Below are positions 27,464 through 36,771 of a DNA stretch of 64,000 bases, piece after piece. The DNA lies in assembly GCF_905175385.1 (NCBI RefSeq), contig NZ_HG992750.1, positions 1 to 64,000 of the forward strand, given 5' to 3'. The notes beneath the pieces were generated by a model that saw nothing but the letters and a program-made list of their open reading frames with translations, made no database searches and had not been told where the DNA came from. Each line of letters opens with the position of its first letter. Within the stretch, counting starts at the first letter, position 1. Both the position numbers and the translations under genes were made by a program. Source of the stretch: Vibrio sp. B1FLJ16. Its GTDB lineage: Bacteria; Pseudomonadota; Gammaproteobacteria; Enterobacterales; Vibrionaceae.

Positions 27464-27476
27464 TTTACACTGTAAA
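27464..27476. other. parS2 centromere site
   Basis: TTTACACTGTAAA, with C at the free central position (G on the other strand). It is the only copy on the rctB side of the origin in this window. Confidence 0.88.
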
Positions 27477-27826
27477 TGACCGAGTATGTTTCCCATATCG
27501 ATTTCCTGCCTTGCTGAGTATTACCAATATCGAAGGCATATCAATTTTCCAAATTTAACCATACAGATTCTGTTTTTGCTTCAGTAAGTGCTAAGGGCAA
27601 TGACGAATAACAAGAGCAAGTACTGATCAATGATTTTGCTTTATGAGCTCCATAACAAGGAGTGATTGGAAAGATATTTGGACGGTATTTGGTTAAAGTA
27701 TTGAAAATTGATGTCATACCAAATTAGTATCTTGAATTTGATCAAGATACGTGCGTTTCTATTCTGTAATTGCGAGCCGGTATGCTATAGTGCGCGGCTA
27801 GTATTTAAAGTACCCTGAGGCTGTGA

Positions 27827-28036
27827 ATGTCGTTTAATCTATCCCTATTGCCGCCTGACGAAAAAAACAGAATCGAACTGGATAAGCAAGCTTCGTTTTT
27901 GGTTTGGAAACTCAGAGAGGCCAAATCTGGTCCGGAAGCGATAGAAGAACAACTGTCTAAGATTAACGATGCTGATGAAAAAGCGTTTTTCCAGCAATCG
28001 GTTGAAAAGTACAAGCGAGTAATGGGTGTCGCGTAA
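27827..28036 (+). CDS. DUF3283 family protein
   Basis: 69 residues. The pattern SLLPPDEKNRIELDKQASFL followed by WKLREAKSGPEAIEEQL fits the small Vibrio DUF3283 family as I remember it. It is soluble and helical, with no known function. CTGAGG lies seven bases before the ATG. It stands just upstream of the YebC-like gene. Confidence 0.75.
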   Translation: MSFNLSLLPPDEKNRIELDKQASFLVWKLREAKSGPEAIEEQLSKINDADEKAFFQQSVEKYKRVMGVA

Positions 28037-28172
28037 AGTGACTCGTAGCTCTGGTGTAAATCAGCGCGGCGAATGAGGTAACTTCTCCATTCCTCTGCAG
28101 AGCGAGAATTGAAATGCTTTCGCTTTTTGCTAAAATCCTTCGCATTAAATTTGAATTTAGAGAGACATCCCG

Positions 28173-28889
28173 ATGGGAAGAAGTTTTGAAGTGCGCAAAG
28201 CCTCAATGGCGAAAACAGCAGGCGCAAAAATTAAAGTTTATTCCAAATACGGTAAAGAAATTTACATGTGCGCGAAAAATGGCGGTGCAGACCCAGACAT
28301 GAATTTGTCTCTTAAGCACCTGATCGCGAAAGCGAAAAAAGACCAAGTTCCTGCACACGTTATCGATAAAGCAATTGATAAAGCTAGCGGCGGTGGCGGT
28401 GAAGATTACGTTCCTGCGCGCTACGAAGGCTTTGGACCAGGCGGTACAAGCGTGATTGTTGATTGTTTGACAGATAACGGCAACCGTACTTTCCAGGACG
28501 TACGCCAATGTTTTGTTAAAACAGGTGCAAAAATTGGTGTTGAAGGTTCTGTGTCTCACATGTTTGATCACCAGGCGGTATTCCAGTTCAAGGGTGAAGA
28601 TGATGAAATCATCTTAGAAACGCTGATGATGGAAGATGTAGACGTAACAGATGTTGAACTAGAAGATGGTGTGATCACTGTATTTGCCCCTCACACTGAG
28701 TTCTTCAAAACTAAAACTGCTCTGAACGGCGCTTTCCCAGATCTGACGATTGATGTGGAAGAGATTACTTTCGTTCCTCAAACGCATACACCAGTCGCAG
28801 GTGAAGACGCAGAGAAATTCCAGAAGTTCCTGGATCTTTTGGATGACTGTGACGACGTTCAGCAGGTATACCACAACGCAGAGCTGTAA
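28173..28889 (+). CDS. YebC/PmpR family protein (YeeN-like)
   Basis: 238 residues of the YebC/TACO1 family. Recognisable blocks are the N-terminal [19 protein letters not shown], the hinge [36 protein letters not shown], and the acidic C-terminus ending [10 protein letters not shown]. YebC members have been described as transcription regulators and, more recently, as helpers of translation at proline stretches. The N-terminal sequence is closer to the YeeN paralogue than to YebC itself. A terminator follows. Confidence 0.92.
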   Translation: MGRSFEVRKASMAKTAGAKIKVYSKYGKEIYMCAKNGGADPDMNLSLKHLIAKAKKDQVPAHVIDKAIDKASGGGGEDYVPARYEGFGPGGTSVIVDCLTDNGNRTFQDVRQCFVKTGAKIGVEGSVSHMFDHQAVFQFKGEDDEIILETLMMEDVDVTDVELEDGVITVFAPHTEFFKTKTALNGAFPDLTIDVEEITFVPQTHTPVAGEDAEKFQKFLDLLDDCDDVQQVYHNAEL

Positions 28890-28913
28890 TATTTAGCTTT
28901 TGTCGTTATATAA

Positions 28914-28938
28914 AAGGCTTCCATCAGGAAGCCTTTTT
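28914..28938 (+). terminator. Terminator of the YebC-like gene
   Basis: AAGGCTTCC / GGAAGCCTT with a 4-base loop and T6. Confidence 0.85.
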
Positions 28939-29012
28939 TGATCCCTATTTACTCACAGTCTAGGTAGAGTTTGCTGCTTCGAATGTCAGGTGAATGAGCT
29001 ATTATTCTGAAT

Positions 29013-29507
29013 TCATTCGCTGATCGTCACTTTCTCGATAATGACCGATTCGCATGGAACATCATCATGACCAAGCTTGGATGTGGTTTTCACTTCTGCG
29101 ATGCGATTCACCACATCCATGCCAGCAGTAACTTTGCCAAATACTGCGTAGCCCCAACCGAGGTTGGTCGTGGCCGTATGGTCGAGAAAATCGTTGTCAT
29201 CTAAGTTGATAAAGAATTGTGCGGTTGCAGAATGTGGTGCATCCGTACGAGCCATGGCGATCGTTCCGATGGTATTTTTCAAGCCACGGTTTGCCTCATT
29301 AGCAATAGGAGCTCGGGTTGGCTTCTCGGTCATATCAGCAGTATGGCCACCAGCCTGGATCATAAAACCTTTGATTACGCGATGAAAAATCGTCCCTTCA
29401 TAAAAGCCCTCTTCACAGTATCTTTTGAAGTTTCTTGAGCTTACTGGTGCCTTTTCAGTGTTCAGTTCAATTTCTATGTCACCGAAATTGGTCGTCATAA
29501 TGATCAT
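29013..29507 (-). CDS. ppiB: Peptidyl-prolyl cis-trans isomerase B (cyclophilin)
   Basis: A cytoplasmic cyclophilin of 164 residues catalysing cis-trans isomerisation of proline bonds. The active-site pattern is present: [14 protein letters not shown] (catalytic Arg at about 39), ATAQFFIN, and the Trp/Tyr-containing [10 protein letters not shown]. No signal peptide, so PpiB and not PpiA. Two possible ATGs lie three codons apart; the outer was kept. Confidence 0.94.
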   Translation of the reverse strand: MIIMTTNFGDIEIELNTEKAPVSSRNFKRYCEEGFYEGTIFHRVIKGFMIQAGGHTADMTEKPTRAPIANEANRGLKNTIGTIAMARTDAPHSATAQFFINLDDNDFLDHTATTNLGWGYAVFGKVTAGMDVVNRIAEVKTTSKLGHDDVPCESVIIEKVTISE

Positions 29508-29568
29508 TGAGTCTGTCTCAGGTAGTGTATGTGTTGGGCATTATATCTTAGGTGGTTCCGTGTGCGTA

Positions 29569-29955
29569 TCAACGCGAACACTGACCGCTACCGCAGCGAG
29601 ACTTACCTGTTAACCAGTAAGAAATACGGTACCTGTTGTTGGCAAATATCAGATAGAGCCTGTCAGCAACCGGCTTAATCAAAGGCCACCGTAATGGTGC
29701 ATAAAGCCAGCCTCTGCCCACCAGCTGCCACGCCCGGTAGGTGACGTCTAAACCAAGGTATAGCTGGCCGTTATTGTCCAAAGCATGGAGTATGTTATTG
29801 GCTTTATCTGCATCTATTTGTGGGTAACTGGAGAATTCATCACTATGAATGTCCACGGTGCGGATATGCTGATGCGTATCGTGATTCGCTAAATTTCTCA
29901 TCTCTTTAGCGCAAAGCGGACAGGTTCCATCATAAAAAATGGTGAGCTTTGTCAT
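29569..29955 (-). CDS. DCC family thiol-disulfide oxidoreductase-like protein
   Basis: 128 residues. The N-terminal FYDGTCPLCAKEM holds the DxxCPxC motif of the DCC (DUF393) family, with Cys14 and Cys17 as a probable redox pair. The rest (YRAWQLVGRGWLYAPLRWP) agrees with the family. The C-terminus has two further Cys (CGSGQC). The cellular role is unknown. It stands upstream of ppiB on the same strand, 61 bp away. Confidence 0.85.
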   Translation of the reverse strand: MTKLTIFYDGTCPLCAKEMRNLANHDTHQHIRTVDIHSDEFSSYPQIDADKANNILHALDNNGQLYLGLDVTYRAWQLVGRGWLYAPLRWPLIKPVADRLYLIFANNRYRISYWLTGKSRCGSGQCSR

Positions 29956-30645
29956 GGCAATCCCTTACTTTGTTTTACCTGAAACTATTCGAATCACGGG
30001 TTATACGATTTTTGTGCTGATTTTAACTTATTGAGTTTTTTATTTTCAGCTGCGTTTTGTGAATGAGCACTGAATCATTCGGATAAAAAATTATTGATTT
30101 CGTGAATGTTGTTGAAATAATGAGAGTTTTTATGAATGTGCTATAATTCAGCGTCGCTGTAGCCGATACGTTTGTCATTGCCTGAGAGTTTCCTGGGATT
30201 CGGTTCGTCTTATCCATCATGAGCCAGGGTGATTAAACTCCGACAGGAGCAAGCAACACTAGTTTGTTTACATACTATCTCGGCACTTTATCGGCTTCGG
30301 CAGTAAGAAACCTGAATCAATAGCTATCGACACTTCTATTTTGTTTAGGGAGCTGTTTAAGGCTCAGAACAAGTCATGTGAAATTACTCCCCTTACACTG
30401 AGCACCTGTCTGGGCCAATGTAAGGCAGAAGAAGGAGCTTTACGAGCTCCTTTTGTGTTTCGAGGGAAGAAGCAACGAAAACACAGGAGATTGATAGTAA
30501 TGAGAGCTTTCGCTCTTAGTTTTAAGAAGGGAAGGAGTTCTCTAGGATCATTTTTAAAAATTCAGTGAGAAAATTTGCTATTTGATCAGGTTAAACCAAC
30601 ACTCATTCATTATGGAGGATGAAGAGAACCATAATAAGAGGTGAT
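29956..30645 (+). promoter_or_regulatory. Promoter and long structured leader of gltS
   Basis: An extended -10 (TGCTATAAT, 30139-30147) would start transcription near 30154, giving a leader of about 490 nt. In it, GAGTTTCCTGG (30186-30196) pairs with CCAGG (30224-30228) and AAACTC (30235-30240). The order GAGAG, stem, then CCGACAGGAGCAAGC (30240-30254) resembles the glycine riboswitch core GAGAG, stem, CCGAAGGAGCAAGC, with one extra C. An intrinsic terminator follows at 30432-30454, before the gene. A riboswitch or attenuator is inferred; ligand identity is uncertain. Confidence 0.5.
30432..30454 (+). terminator. Leader terminator (possible attenuator) of gltS
   Basis: GGAGCT / AGCTCC stem with a short loop and T4, inside the gltS leader and about 190 nt before the coding sequence. 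Confidence 0.65.
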
Positions 30646-31872
30646 ATGAATAATATAATATCTGTAGGGGCTCTGGAGTCCTTCATGATCGCGATTAGTG
30701 TGCTTTTTCTTGGTCACTTTGTGAATGCAAGAATTCCAATTTTAAAGAAATTCAATATACCTGAGCCGATAGTTGGCGGTCTTATCGTAGCCTGTATCAT
30801 TACTACTCTTCATTTCAATGGCATCGATTTAGAGTTTGATCTGCCTTTGCAGAATACTTTTATGCTGATGTTCTTTTCAACGGTGGGTTTAGCCGCTAAT
30901 TACACTCAATTGATGAAAGGAGGGGCGAAGGTCTTTATCTTTCTGGCAGTGGCCTCTTTCTACATCATTATCCAGAACGGGGTAGGCGTCTCTCTGGCTG
31001 CCGCGCTGGGGTTAGACCCGTTAATGGGATTAATTGCCGGGTCAATTACCTTATCTGGCGGTCACGGTACCGGAGCGGCCTGGTCACAAACTTTCCAGGA
31101 CGTATATGGACTCAATCATGTACTGGAAATTGCGATGGCTTCTGCCACGTTTGGTTTGATCATCGGCGGTATTATCGGTAGTCCGATGGCTGAACGTTTG
31201 GTGGATAAACACGGTATTGAGTCTGAATATGGTCGCAGTGATAAAACGCACGAAAGATTCCCGGAGTTGGTCACTTACAATGAATATGAAGAAGATAAAG
31301 TAACTGCGAAAAAGGTCGTCGAAAAACTGTTCTTCCTGCTTATCTGTGTGACTGGGGCAAAGTACGTTCAACAATGGGTCACTACGTTTGAGATCAAATG
31401 GCTGATGATCCCTGACTTTGTGTATGCACTGTTTATCGGGGTAATTGTTACCAACTTCCTTGAAGTGACCAAGATTCGAAAACTGCATGTAGAAACCGTC
31501 GATATGCTTGGTACCGTCTCTTTGTCTCTGTTCCTGGCAATGGCTTTAATGAGTCTAAAGCTTTGGAATATTTTTGACTTGGCGATTCCATTCCTAGTTA
31601 TTCTCGGGGTGCAGTCTGTGGTACTGGCAGTCTTTACCTACTATGTAACCTTTAAGGTTATGGGCAGTAACTATGATGCTGCGGTTATGGCTGGTGGCCA
31701 CTGCGGTTTTGGTCTGGGCGCAACGCCAACTGCGGTAATGAATATGGGCTCTATAGTAAATCGTTACGGCCCGTCGCCGCAGGCATTTATGGTAGTGCCG
31801 ATTGTCGGTGCATTCTTTATCGATATCGTAAACTTACTTATCCTGCAGGGGTATATATCTTTCCTCGGCTAG
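30646..31872 (+). CDS. gltS: Sodium/glutamate symporter GltS
   Basis: An inner-membrane carrier taking up glutamate with sodium. 408 residues in two inverted repeats, each with a re-entrant glycine-rich loop: first repeat GSITLSGGHGTGAAWS, second AGGHCGFGLGATPTAVMNMG. The C-terminal VVPIVGAFFIDIVN is typical. I placed the start at ATG 30646 (AAGAGG just upstream) because the GGAGG before ATG 30619 leaves no spacing. A long regulated leader precedes it. Confidence 0.95.
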   Translation: MNNIISVGALESFMIAISVLFLGHFVNARIPILKKFNIPEPIVGGLIVACIITTLHFNGIDLEFDLPLQNTFMLMFFSTVGLAANYTQLMKGGAKVFIFLAVASFYIIIQNGVGVSLAAALGLDPLMGLIAGSITLSGGHGTGAAWSQTFQDVYGLNHVLEIAMASATFGLIIGGIIGSPMAERLVDKHGIESEYGRSDKTHERFPELVTYNEYEEDKVTAKKVVEKLFFLLICVTGAKYVQQWVTTFEIKWLMIPDFVYALFIGVIVTNFLEVTKIRKLHVETVDMLGTVSLSLFLAMALMSLKLWNIFDLAIPFLVILGVQSVVLAVFTYYVTFKVMGSNYDAAVMAGGHCGFGLGATPTAVMNMGSIVNRYGPSPQAFMVVPIVGAFFIDIVNLLILQGYISFLG

Positions 31873-31895
31873 ATGGACTCGTTAATTGTTAACAC

Positions 31896-31931
31896 AAAAA
31901 TGGCCACATCCTTAGTTGTGGCCATTTTTTA
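31896..31931. terminator. Bidirectional terminator after gltS
   Basis: AAAAATGGCCACA / TGTGGCCATTTTTT, a 13-bp stem, between gltS and the converging ABC operon. Confidence 0.85.
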
Positions 31932-31960
31932 TCGCGGACGTCTATATCCATTCTGTAGGA

Positions 31961-32794
31961 TCATTTAATGGTCCGGCTAAACCTAAGGTTTATTGTCCAT
32001 GCTAATAATCCAATTAGAGCATAAATACCGATATAAGCGCTCCCGGCCTCAATGAGTGCATCCAGTGGATTTTGGCCTATGATGGCGTGAAACGGCAGAT
32101 AGAACATTTTAGAGACAAAGTCATCTACTCCATAATATCCAAACAAAGCTATCGGCATCCAACGGAGTGCATAAATCGCGAGAGCGAGGATTACCAATGG
32201 TGAAGATAATTTTTGAGAGATAGCCATCATGGTTAACCCAACAGGTAATATGAACAACGCTGCCAGTCCCATGCGCATCAAAAATTCAACCCAGTGCATT
32301 AGTACATATGCCATTGAGGAGTATCGACTCAAGAAACCGATTTGATGATCGGTTAAAATATTCAGTGCCCATAGCATCAGATCAGAGATTATGACTAAAG
32401 AGGAGCAGACCAAGGGGATCACCAACAGACTAAAAGCGAGCTTTACTAAGTGAGTTTGCGTGTCGCTGACAGGCATGCTGCGCCAAAACATGATGCTACC
32501 TTCAGAACGCTCTTTGCGCAGTGTTCTCGGAAAATAAAGAGTACCTAATAGGATTGACAACAGACCTGATCCGCCCGCGATTAACGTACTTAACTCATCC
32601 CCGAGCTTTCTTTGTATTTCCTGGTCACTCTCTTGCGTACTAATTTGGAAGATAGAGTAATGCTCAAAATCAGAGTTAACCATGATGCTGATAAACAATA
32701 ATGTGATGCATGCTAAGAGGAAAAATGGCACGCGCGACACCAGTGGGTTTTCCAACCACTCTCTGTGTAACATCGTTAGCACGGGATGCATCAA
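31961..32794 (-). CDS. ABC transporter permease (ABC-2 type)
   Basis: 277 residues with about six membrane helices (for example near 22-38, 90-110, 133-150, 175-200, 205-225, 255-270). It is the membrane half of an exporter with the ATPase encoded just upstream; the start and stop codons overlap as ATGA. The GntR regulator of YtrA type at the head of the operon suggests control by cell-envelope stress, as in the related Gram-positive operon, but the substrate is not visible. Confidence 0.82.
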   Translation of the reverse strand: MMHPVLTMLHREWLENPLVSRVPFFLLACITLLFISIMVNSDFEHYSIFQISTQESDQEIQRKLGDELSTLIAGGSGLLSILLGTLYFPRTLRKERSEGSIMFWRSMPVSDTQTHLVKLAFSLLVIPLVCSSLVIISDLMLWALNILTDHQIGFLSRYSSMAYVLMHWVEFLMRMGLAALFILPVGLTMMAISQKLSSPLVILALAIYALRWMPIALFGYYGVDDFVSKMFYLPFHAIIGQNPLDALIEAGSAYIGIYALIGLLAWTINLRFSRTIK

Positions 32795-33648
32795 GTTTCT
32801 CCTTTCTGAAGTGCGAGAAACAAGTCGGTAAGAGTCACGTGATTAATGTCTCCAATTCCTTTTACTTGCGTGAGGTATCGCGAAGGCAGCAACCAATGGG
32901 TAGTCGTAAGCCCTCTATTTGATGTTAGAGGGTGCATCGCTTCAATTTGCGATTGATGTTTATTGCTGGCATCAAGCATGAAGTAATCTTTATAGATTGA
33001 TCTCATAGACTGCTGCAGAATAGGTTGTCCATGCTTCAGGATAAGCACATCCGTCAATAAATGCTCAATTTCCGAAACCTCATGGCTGGCGATAATCAGT
33101 ATGCGCTCACTTTCGTCTAACCACTCTTGTAGGTGGTGATAAAAAGTCTCTCTGTAAACCAAATCTAATCCTAATGTTGGTTCGTCCAGGATTAATATTT
33201 GCGTATTCGTGGCAACTACTATTGCCAGGTGTAATTGCACTTTCATCCCTTTTGATAGTGCTCTGATACGTACCCGAGATTGGATATCGGTTTGATGAAG
33301 GATTGAATCCGCTTTTTGCCGGTTAAACCCCGAGTGAACGCCTTCGGTATATCTCAGTAGTTGTTCGACTGTCATCCAGTCAGGCAATACGTTTACATCA
33401 GAAATATACGCCAAGCTCTGCATTATTTTATGACGTTGGCGGATCGGTTCGTAACCGTTTATATGAATTGTTCCCTGGTAATCGTGTACCCCAAGCATCG
33501 CGTTAATTAAAGTCGATTTCCCCGCTCCGTTGTGGCCCAGCAGGCCAAGGACTTGGCCATGGTGCAAGTCAAAAGTGATATCTTGTAGTGTTTCTCCTTG
33601 CTTGCGATATAGCTTGGAGACGTGTTTTACACTGACTATTGCATCCAT
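32791..33648 (-). CDS. ABC transporter ATP-binding protein
   Basis: 285 residues. Walker A GHNGAGKST (about 37-45), signature ALSKGMKVQL (ABC signature weakened from LSGGQ), Walker B ILILDEPTLGLD and H-loop ASHEVSE. The C-terminal 70 residues are a family-specific extension. Its start overlaps the end of the GntR gene by 13 bases, and its stop overlaps the permease start. Confidence 0.92.
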   Translation of the reverse strand: MDAIVSVKHVSKLYRKQGETLQDITFDLHHGQVLGLLGHNGAGKSTLINAMLGVHDYQGTIHINGYEPIRQRHKIMQSLAYISDVNVLPDWMTVEQLLRYTEGVHSGFNRQKADSILHQTDIQSRVRIRALSKGMKVQLHLAIVVATNTQILILDEPTLGLDLVYRETFYHHLQEWLDESERILIIASHEVSEIEHLLTDVLILKHGQPILQQSMRSIYKDYFMLDASNKHQSQIEAMHPLTSNRGLTTTHWLLPSRYLTQVKGIGDINHVTLTDLFLALQKGET

Positions 33649-34016
33649 TGATCACCTTTCATATGTAATTTGAGAAGTTGATTTAGCTCTTCTATCGGCA
33701 TATTTAGACGATTTAAGGTGTCGGCAATTTGAGGAATTTGTTCTTCTAGGAAGCGCGCTTTCTCGGTTTCCAGTATTTGTTCTTTAGCTCCCAGAGCAAC
33801 AAACATTCCCTGACCAATCTTCTTCTCAATAAAGCCTTTACTTGCCAAAAGGTGATAGCCCTTCATGACGGTGAGATGATTGAGCTTCATATCCGCCGCG
33901 ATACTACGAACTGAAGGTAATGCTTCGCCTTCTTTCCACACTCCCTTTAGTATTTTCAGGGTGAGCAGGTCTGCTAACTGACGGAAAATCGGCTGTCGAT
34001 CATGCCAATCTGTCAT
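33636..34016 (-). CDS. GntR family regulator, YtrA subfamily
   Basis: 126 residues: an N-terminal GntR winged helix (PIFRQLADLLTLKILKGVWKE, LPSVRSIAADMKLNHLTVMK) and a short helical tail without an effector domain, the YtrA pattern. It is the first gene of the three-gene operon and probably represses it. A likely operator region lies upstream: GTATGAGTG-to-TATAAC repeats near 34035-34065 with GTGTTATA and TATAACAC forming an inverted pair. Confidence 0.88.
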   Translation of the reverse strand: MTDWHDRQPIFRQLADLLTLKILKGVWKEGEALPSVRSIAADMKLNHLTVMKGYHLLASKGFIEKKIGQGMFVALGAKEQILETEKARFLEEQIPQIADTLNRLNMPIEELNQLLKLHMKGDQWMQ

Positions 34017-34270
34017 AATTAAACTTTTTGATTAGTATGAGTGTTATATAAAGGTATAACACTCGGAAGTTAGTATCGAAAGTCTCGAATGTGAGATGGG
34101 TAGGATGAGGCGTTGTTTTCAATAGCGCTGCTTGTTAATGACTGCTACTTCAAGCAATGAAATCAGTAGGTTAATATATTAAGACTTCAAATGCAGGATT
34201 TTAATAAATGAATATACGATTTTGGAGAACACTCTGCATCATTCACTGACCAAATCCGGAGGCTAAGAGT

Positions 34271-35137
34271 TTGTCGGAAAAAGTATCGACGTCGGCATTA
34301 GCAAAAATGCGCAATATAGAGGCTAAACAGCTGTTTGCCGATTTGAAGCGGGCGGGTTATATCACACGTAAAGATGATAAGTGGATTCTTACTGAAGAGG
34401 GGGCTAAGTTTGGCGGCGAGTACGTGGATCACGCCAAGTTCGGGCAATTTATTGTATGGCCATTGTCTCTACATGTAGAGTTGGCTTCTGCGTCAGGTAA
34501 GACATTAACCGCGACACAACTCGGTGAGAAGCTCAAGCTAAATCCAAAGCGCATCAATCAACTGCTGAGTGAACTGGGTTGGATCAGCAAATTGGAAGAC
34601 GGCTGGAGCGTCACCGAATCCGGTATTCGAGCTGGTGGCCAACAAAGAACAGATAAAGAGTCACAACATAGTTTTGTGGTTTGGCACCAAGTCGTACTCA
34701 GGAACAAGCGCCTGAATCAGTCGGTTGTAGAGTTTTTGGGGCTGGACGCTGAGTCTCATTCAACGGATCGCTCCTATTCAAGTTTTCGTCAGAAGTTTGA
34801 GGCCAAATACCGTACATTAGATGGCCACTATGTCCGTTCCAAAGGTGAGCTGCTGATAGATAATTGGCTGTACTTAGCCGGTGTTGTTCATGCTTATGAA
34901 AGGCAACTGCCGATTGAGCAAGAGGTCACCAGTGATTTTTACCTGCCTGCAGGTAAGGTATATTTGCAGTTCTGGGGAAGTGATACGGGAGAGGTCAGTC
35001 AAACTGACAGAGATGCGATTCGAGCGGTGTATGAGCAACATCACTTCAATCTGATTGAAGTAGATCCTTGTGAGCTTGATAAGCTCGATGAAATACTTCC
35101 AAAGCGGTTGCGCCAGTTTGGTATTAAGGCGTATTAG
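34271..35137 (+). CDS. Winged-helix protein with a nuclease-like C-terminal domain
   Basis: 288 residues. The N-terminal half has two similar winged-helix units (FADLKRAGYITRKDDKWILT and LLSELGWISKLEDGWSVT). The C-terminal half resembles a PD-(D/E)XK fold of the type found beside helicases: RSKGELLIDNWLY, YERQLP, SDFYLP, then YLQFWG where active relatives have an acidic residue in place of Gln. So the DNA-binding part looks intact while catalysis is doubtful. The start is TTG at 34271, chosen because GGAGG lies eight bases before it and the first ATG is 12 codons in. Function unknown. Confidence 0.75.
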   Translation: MSEKVSTSALAKMRNIEAKQLFADLKRAGYITRKDDKWILTEEGAKFGGEYVDHAKFGQFIVWPLSLHVELASASGKTLTATQLGEKLKLNPKRINQLLSELGWISKLEDGWSVTESGIRAGGQQRTDKESQHSFVVWHQVVLRNKRLNQSVVEFLGLDAESHSTDRSYSSFRQKFEAKYRTLDGHYVRSKGELLIDNWLYLAGVVHAYERQLPIEQEVTSDFYLPAGKVYLQFWGSDTGEVSQTDRDAIRAVYEQHHFNLIEVDPCELDKLDEILPKRLRQFGIKAY

Positions 35138-35160
35138 TCTCCACTTCTTGTAGGAAACGA

Positions 35161-35187
35161 AAAACCCGTGAAAAGTCACGGGTTTTG
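35161..35187. terminator. Bidirectional terminator
   Basis: AAAACCCGTG / CACGGGTTTT with a 6-base loop between two converging genes (the winged-helix gene and nagB). Confidence 0.85.
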
Positions 35188-35222
35188 TTTTTATAGCAAT
35201 AAGGAAACTTTTGATTGAGTGA

Positions 35223-36023
35223 CTAGAAGCCTTCGATGTTTTTCGCTTCAAGCTCAGAGAAATATTTCACGGTTTTTACTTTTAGCTCTTGCTGAGAAGG
35301 CTCATCACATACGATCACCGCTTTAGGGTGCAGTTGGAGCGCTGATACGGTCCATAAGTGATTGACACTGCCTTCTACCGCAGCTTCAAGAGCAAGGGCT
35401 TTGTTGTGGCCCGTTACCAGAATCATCACTTCTTCCGCGTCAAGCAGCGTACCAACACCGATAGTCAGAGCGTATTTAGGAACCTGGTTTATGTCGCCGT
35501 CAAAGAAGCGTGAGTTCGCGATACGAGTGTCTTCTGTCAGAGTCTTGATGCGTGTGCGAGAAGACAGAGATGATGCAGGCTCGTTGAAGGCAATGTGACC
35601 GTCGTTGCCAACGCCACCCATAAACAGGTTGATCTTACCGTAAGACTTGATCTTGTCTTCGTAGCGCTTGCATTCCACTTCATGGTTATCTGTGTTGCCG
35701 TTCAGCAAATTGATGTTTTCTTCCTGAATATCAATGTGATTGAAGAAGTTGTTGTACATGAATGAACGGTAAGACTCAGGGTGGTCTGCTGGGATACCAA
35801 TGTATTCATCCATGTTGAATGTAACGACATGTTTGAAGCTCACTTCACCAGCCTGGTGTAGCTCAATTAACGCTTTATATGTTGCTAGAGGAGTGCCGCC
35901 AGTAGGTAGACCCAGAACGAACGGACGCTCAGCGGTAGGTTTGAAGTCGTTGATACGCTTAGCAATGTGTGCTGCTGCCCATTTACCTACTTGTGCTGCT
36001 CGAGTTAACGGGATAAGTCTCAT
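35223..36023 (-). CDS. nagB: Glucosamine-6-phosphate deaminase
   Basis: Converts glucosamine 6-phosphate to fructose 6-phosphate and ammonia, linking chitin and amino-sugar breakdown to glycolysis. 266 residues, the family length. Conserved segments: [36 protein letters not shown] (catalytic Asp72), [18 protein letters not shown] and [11 protein letters not shown] NagC-box-like sequence lies upstream at 36065. Chitinase A in this window feeds the same pathway. Confidence 0.97.
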   Translation of the reverse strand: MRLIPLTRAAQVGKWAAAHIAKRINDFKPTAERPFVLGLPTGGTPLATYKALIELHQAGEVSFKHVVTFNMDEYIGIPADHPESYRSFMYNNFFNHIDIQEENINLLNGNTDNHEVECKRYEDKIKSYGKINLFMGGVGNDGHIAFNEPASSLSSRTRIKTLTEDTRIANSRFFDGDINQVPKYALTIGVGTLLDAEEVMILVTGHNKALALEAAVEGSVNHLWTVSALQLHPKAVIVCDEPSQQELKVKTVKYFSELEAKNIEGF

Positions 36024-36363
36024 GTTGTGCCCCTAGTAATTGGAAATTAAGATGTTCTGAAACATTAATTTGCATTATAAAATAAGTTATCTGGTTCTGC
36101 TATTGTTTTAGGTCAAAAATTTGTATTTTCTTTAACCAGTGTCCTTTTTAACTACTATTCTGATGCTTTTTTAAACTAATTAAAACTGTTTAATGGTTTC
36201 AACTGCTCTCCACACTAAGAGTTTAGTTAGATAAATTTTATGATTGAAATTAAGTTTCATGCAGGCAATACGACCCAATATTTGATTTCAGATAACCTTG
36301 AATATGGCACGTGGCAGATTCCTTATCCATAATTAAACAGTGTGGACTGGTGAGGAATTCGCG
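36024..36363. other. Intergenic region upstream of nagB and the DUF3081 gene
   Basis: Holds both divergent promoters. A possible NagC operator (TTAATTTGCATTATAAAATAA without its last base counted, 36065-36085) lies 42 bases before nagB. A 30-codon frame at 36240-36332 on the plus strand lacks a good ribosome site and is not called. Confidence 0.4.
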
Positions 36364-36615
36364 ATGAAAAATGAATTGGATCCGAGCAAAGTACTATCGG
36401 CATATGAGAATGTGATGAATAACGGTACACCTACCGAGTTTGGGAAGATCTATGAAGGGGTGGAAGCGTTTTCTGATTATGACGGCTATAACGTATTTTT
36501 GAGAGGTAATGGCGTTGAGTTAAAGGTTGGCTTTCACAACACGTACCACCTTGAGTACGATCAGGAACACTTAAAAGAGAGTTTCTTGAAAAAAATTGCA
36601 ATGCTTGCCAAGTAA
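36364..36615 (+). CDS. DUF3081 family protein
   Basis: 83 residues, matching the small gammaproteobacterial DUF3081 family: VLSAYENVMNNGTP, an E-G-V segment, then SDYDGYNVFL, VELKVGFHNTYHLEY. The ATG at 36364 has GAGG upstream and gives the usual N-terminus (MKNELD), so the longer frame from 36340 is not used. Role unknown. Confidence 0.85.
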   Translation: MKNELDPSKVLSAYENVMNNGTPTEFGKIYEGVEAFSDYDGYNVFLRGNGVELKVGFHNTYHLEYDQEHLKESFLKKIAMLAK

Positions 36616-36652
36616 GCCAGCACGCTTTCAGTAAATAGAAAGCAGTAAAATT

Positions 36653-36688
36653 AAAAAAGCCCTTGGGAGAACGCGCCTTTGGGCTTAA
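36653..36688 (-). terminator. Terminator of maoP
   Basis: On the minus strand AAGCCC...GGGCTT is followed by TTTTTT. Inner bases extend the stem imperfectly. Confidence 0.65.
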
Positions 36689-36771
36689 GGAGAAGAAATA
36701 AATCACAAACGTTCATCCGACATCGGTGAATGAACGTCTGCCTAGGACACAATGGCCTAGCTATTCGTTAA

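Larger units (their letters stand above)
27265..27826. other. Intergenic region with one parS2 site
   Basis: Contains a terminator (27297-27323) and a parS2 (27464-27476). The right end holds the promoter of the DUF3283 gene (TATGCTATAGT near 27781). No gene is supported. Confidence 0.5.

Noticed and set aside
27735..27746. TTGATCAAG near the DUF3283 promoter as an RctB site
   Set aside because: Only the GATC core and a few flanking bases match; too weak.
36240..36332. 30-codon frame before the DUF3081 gene
   Set aside because: Composition looks protein-like but there is no ribosome site; too short to call.
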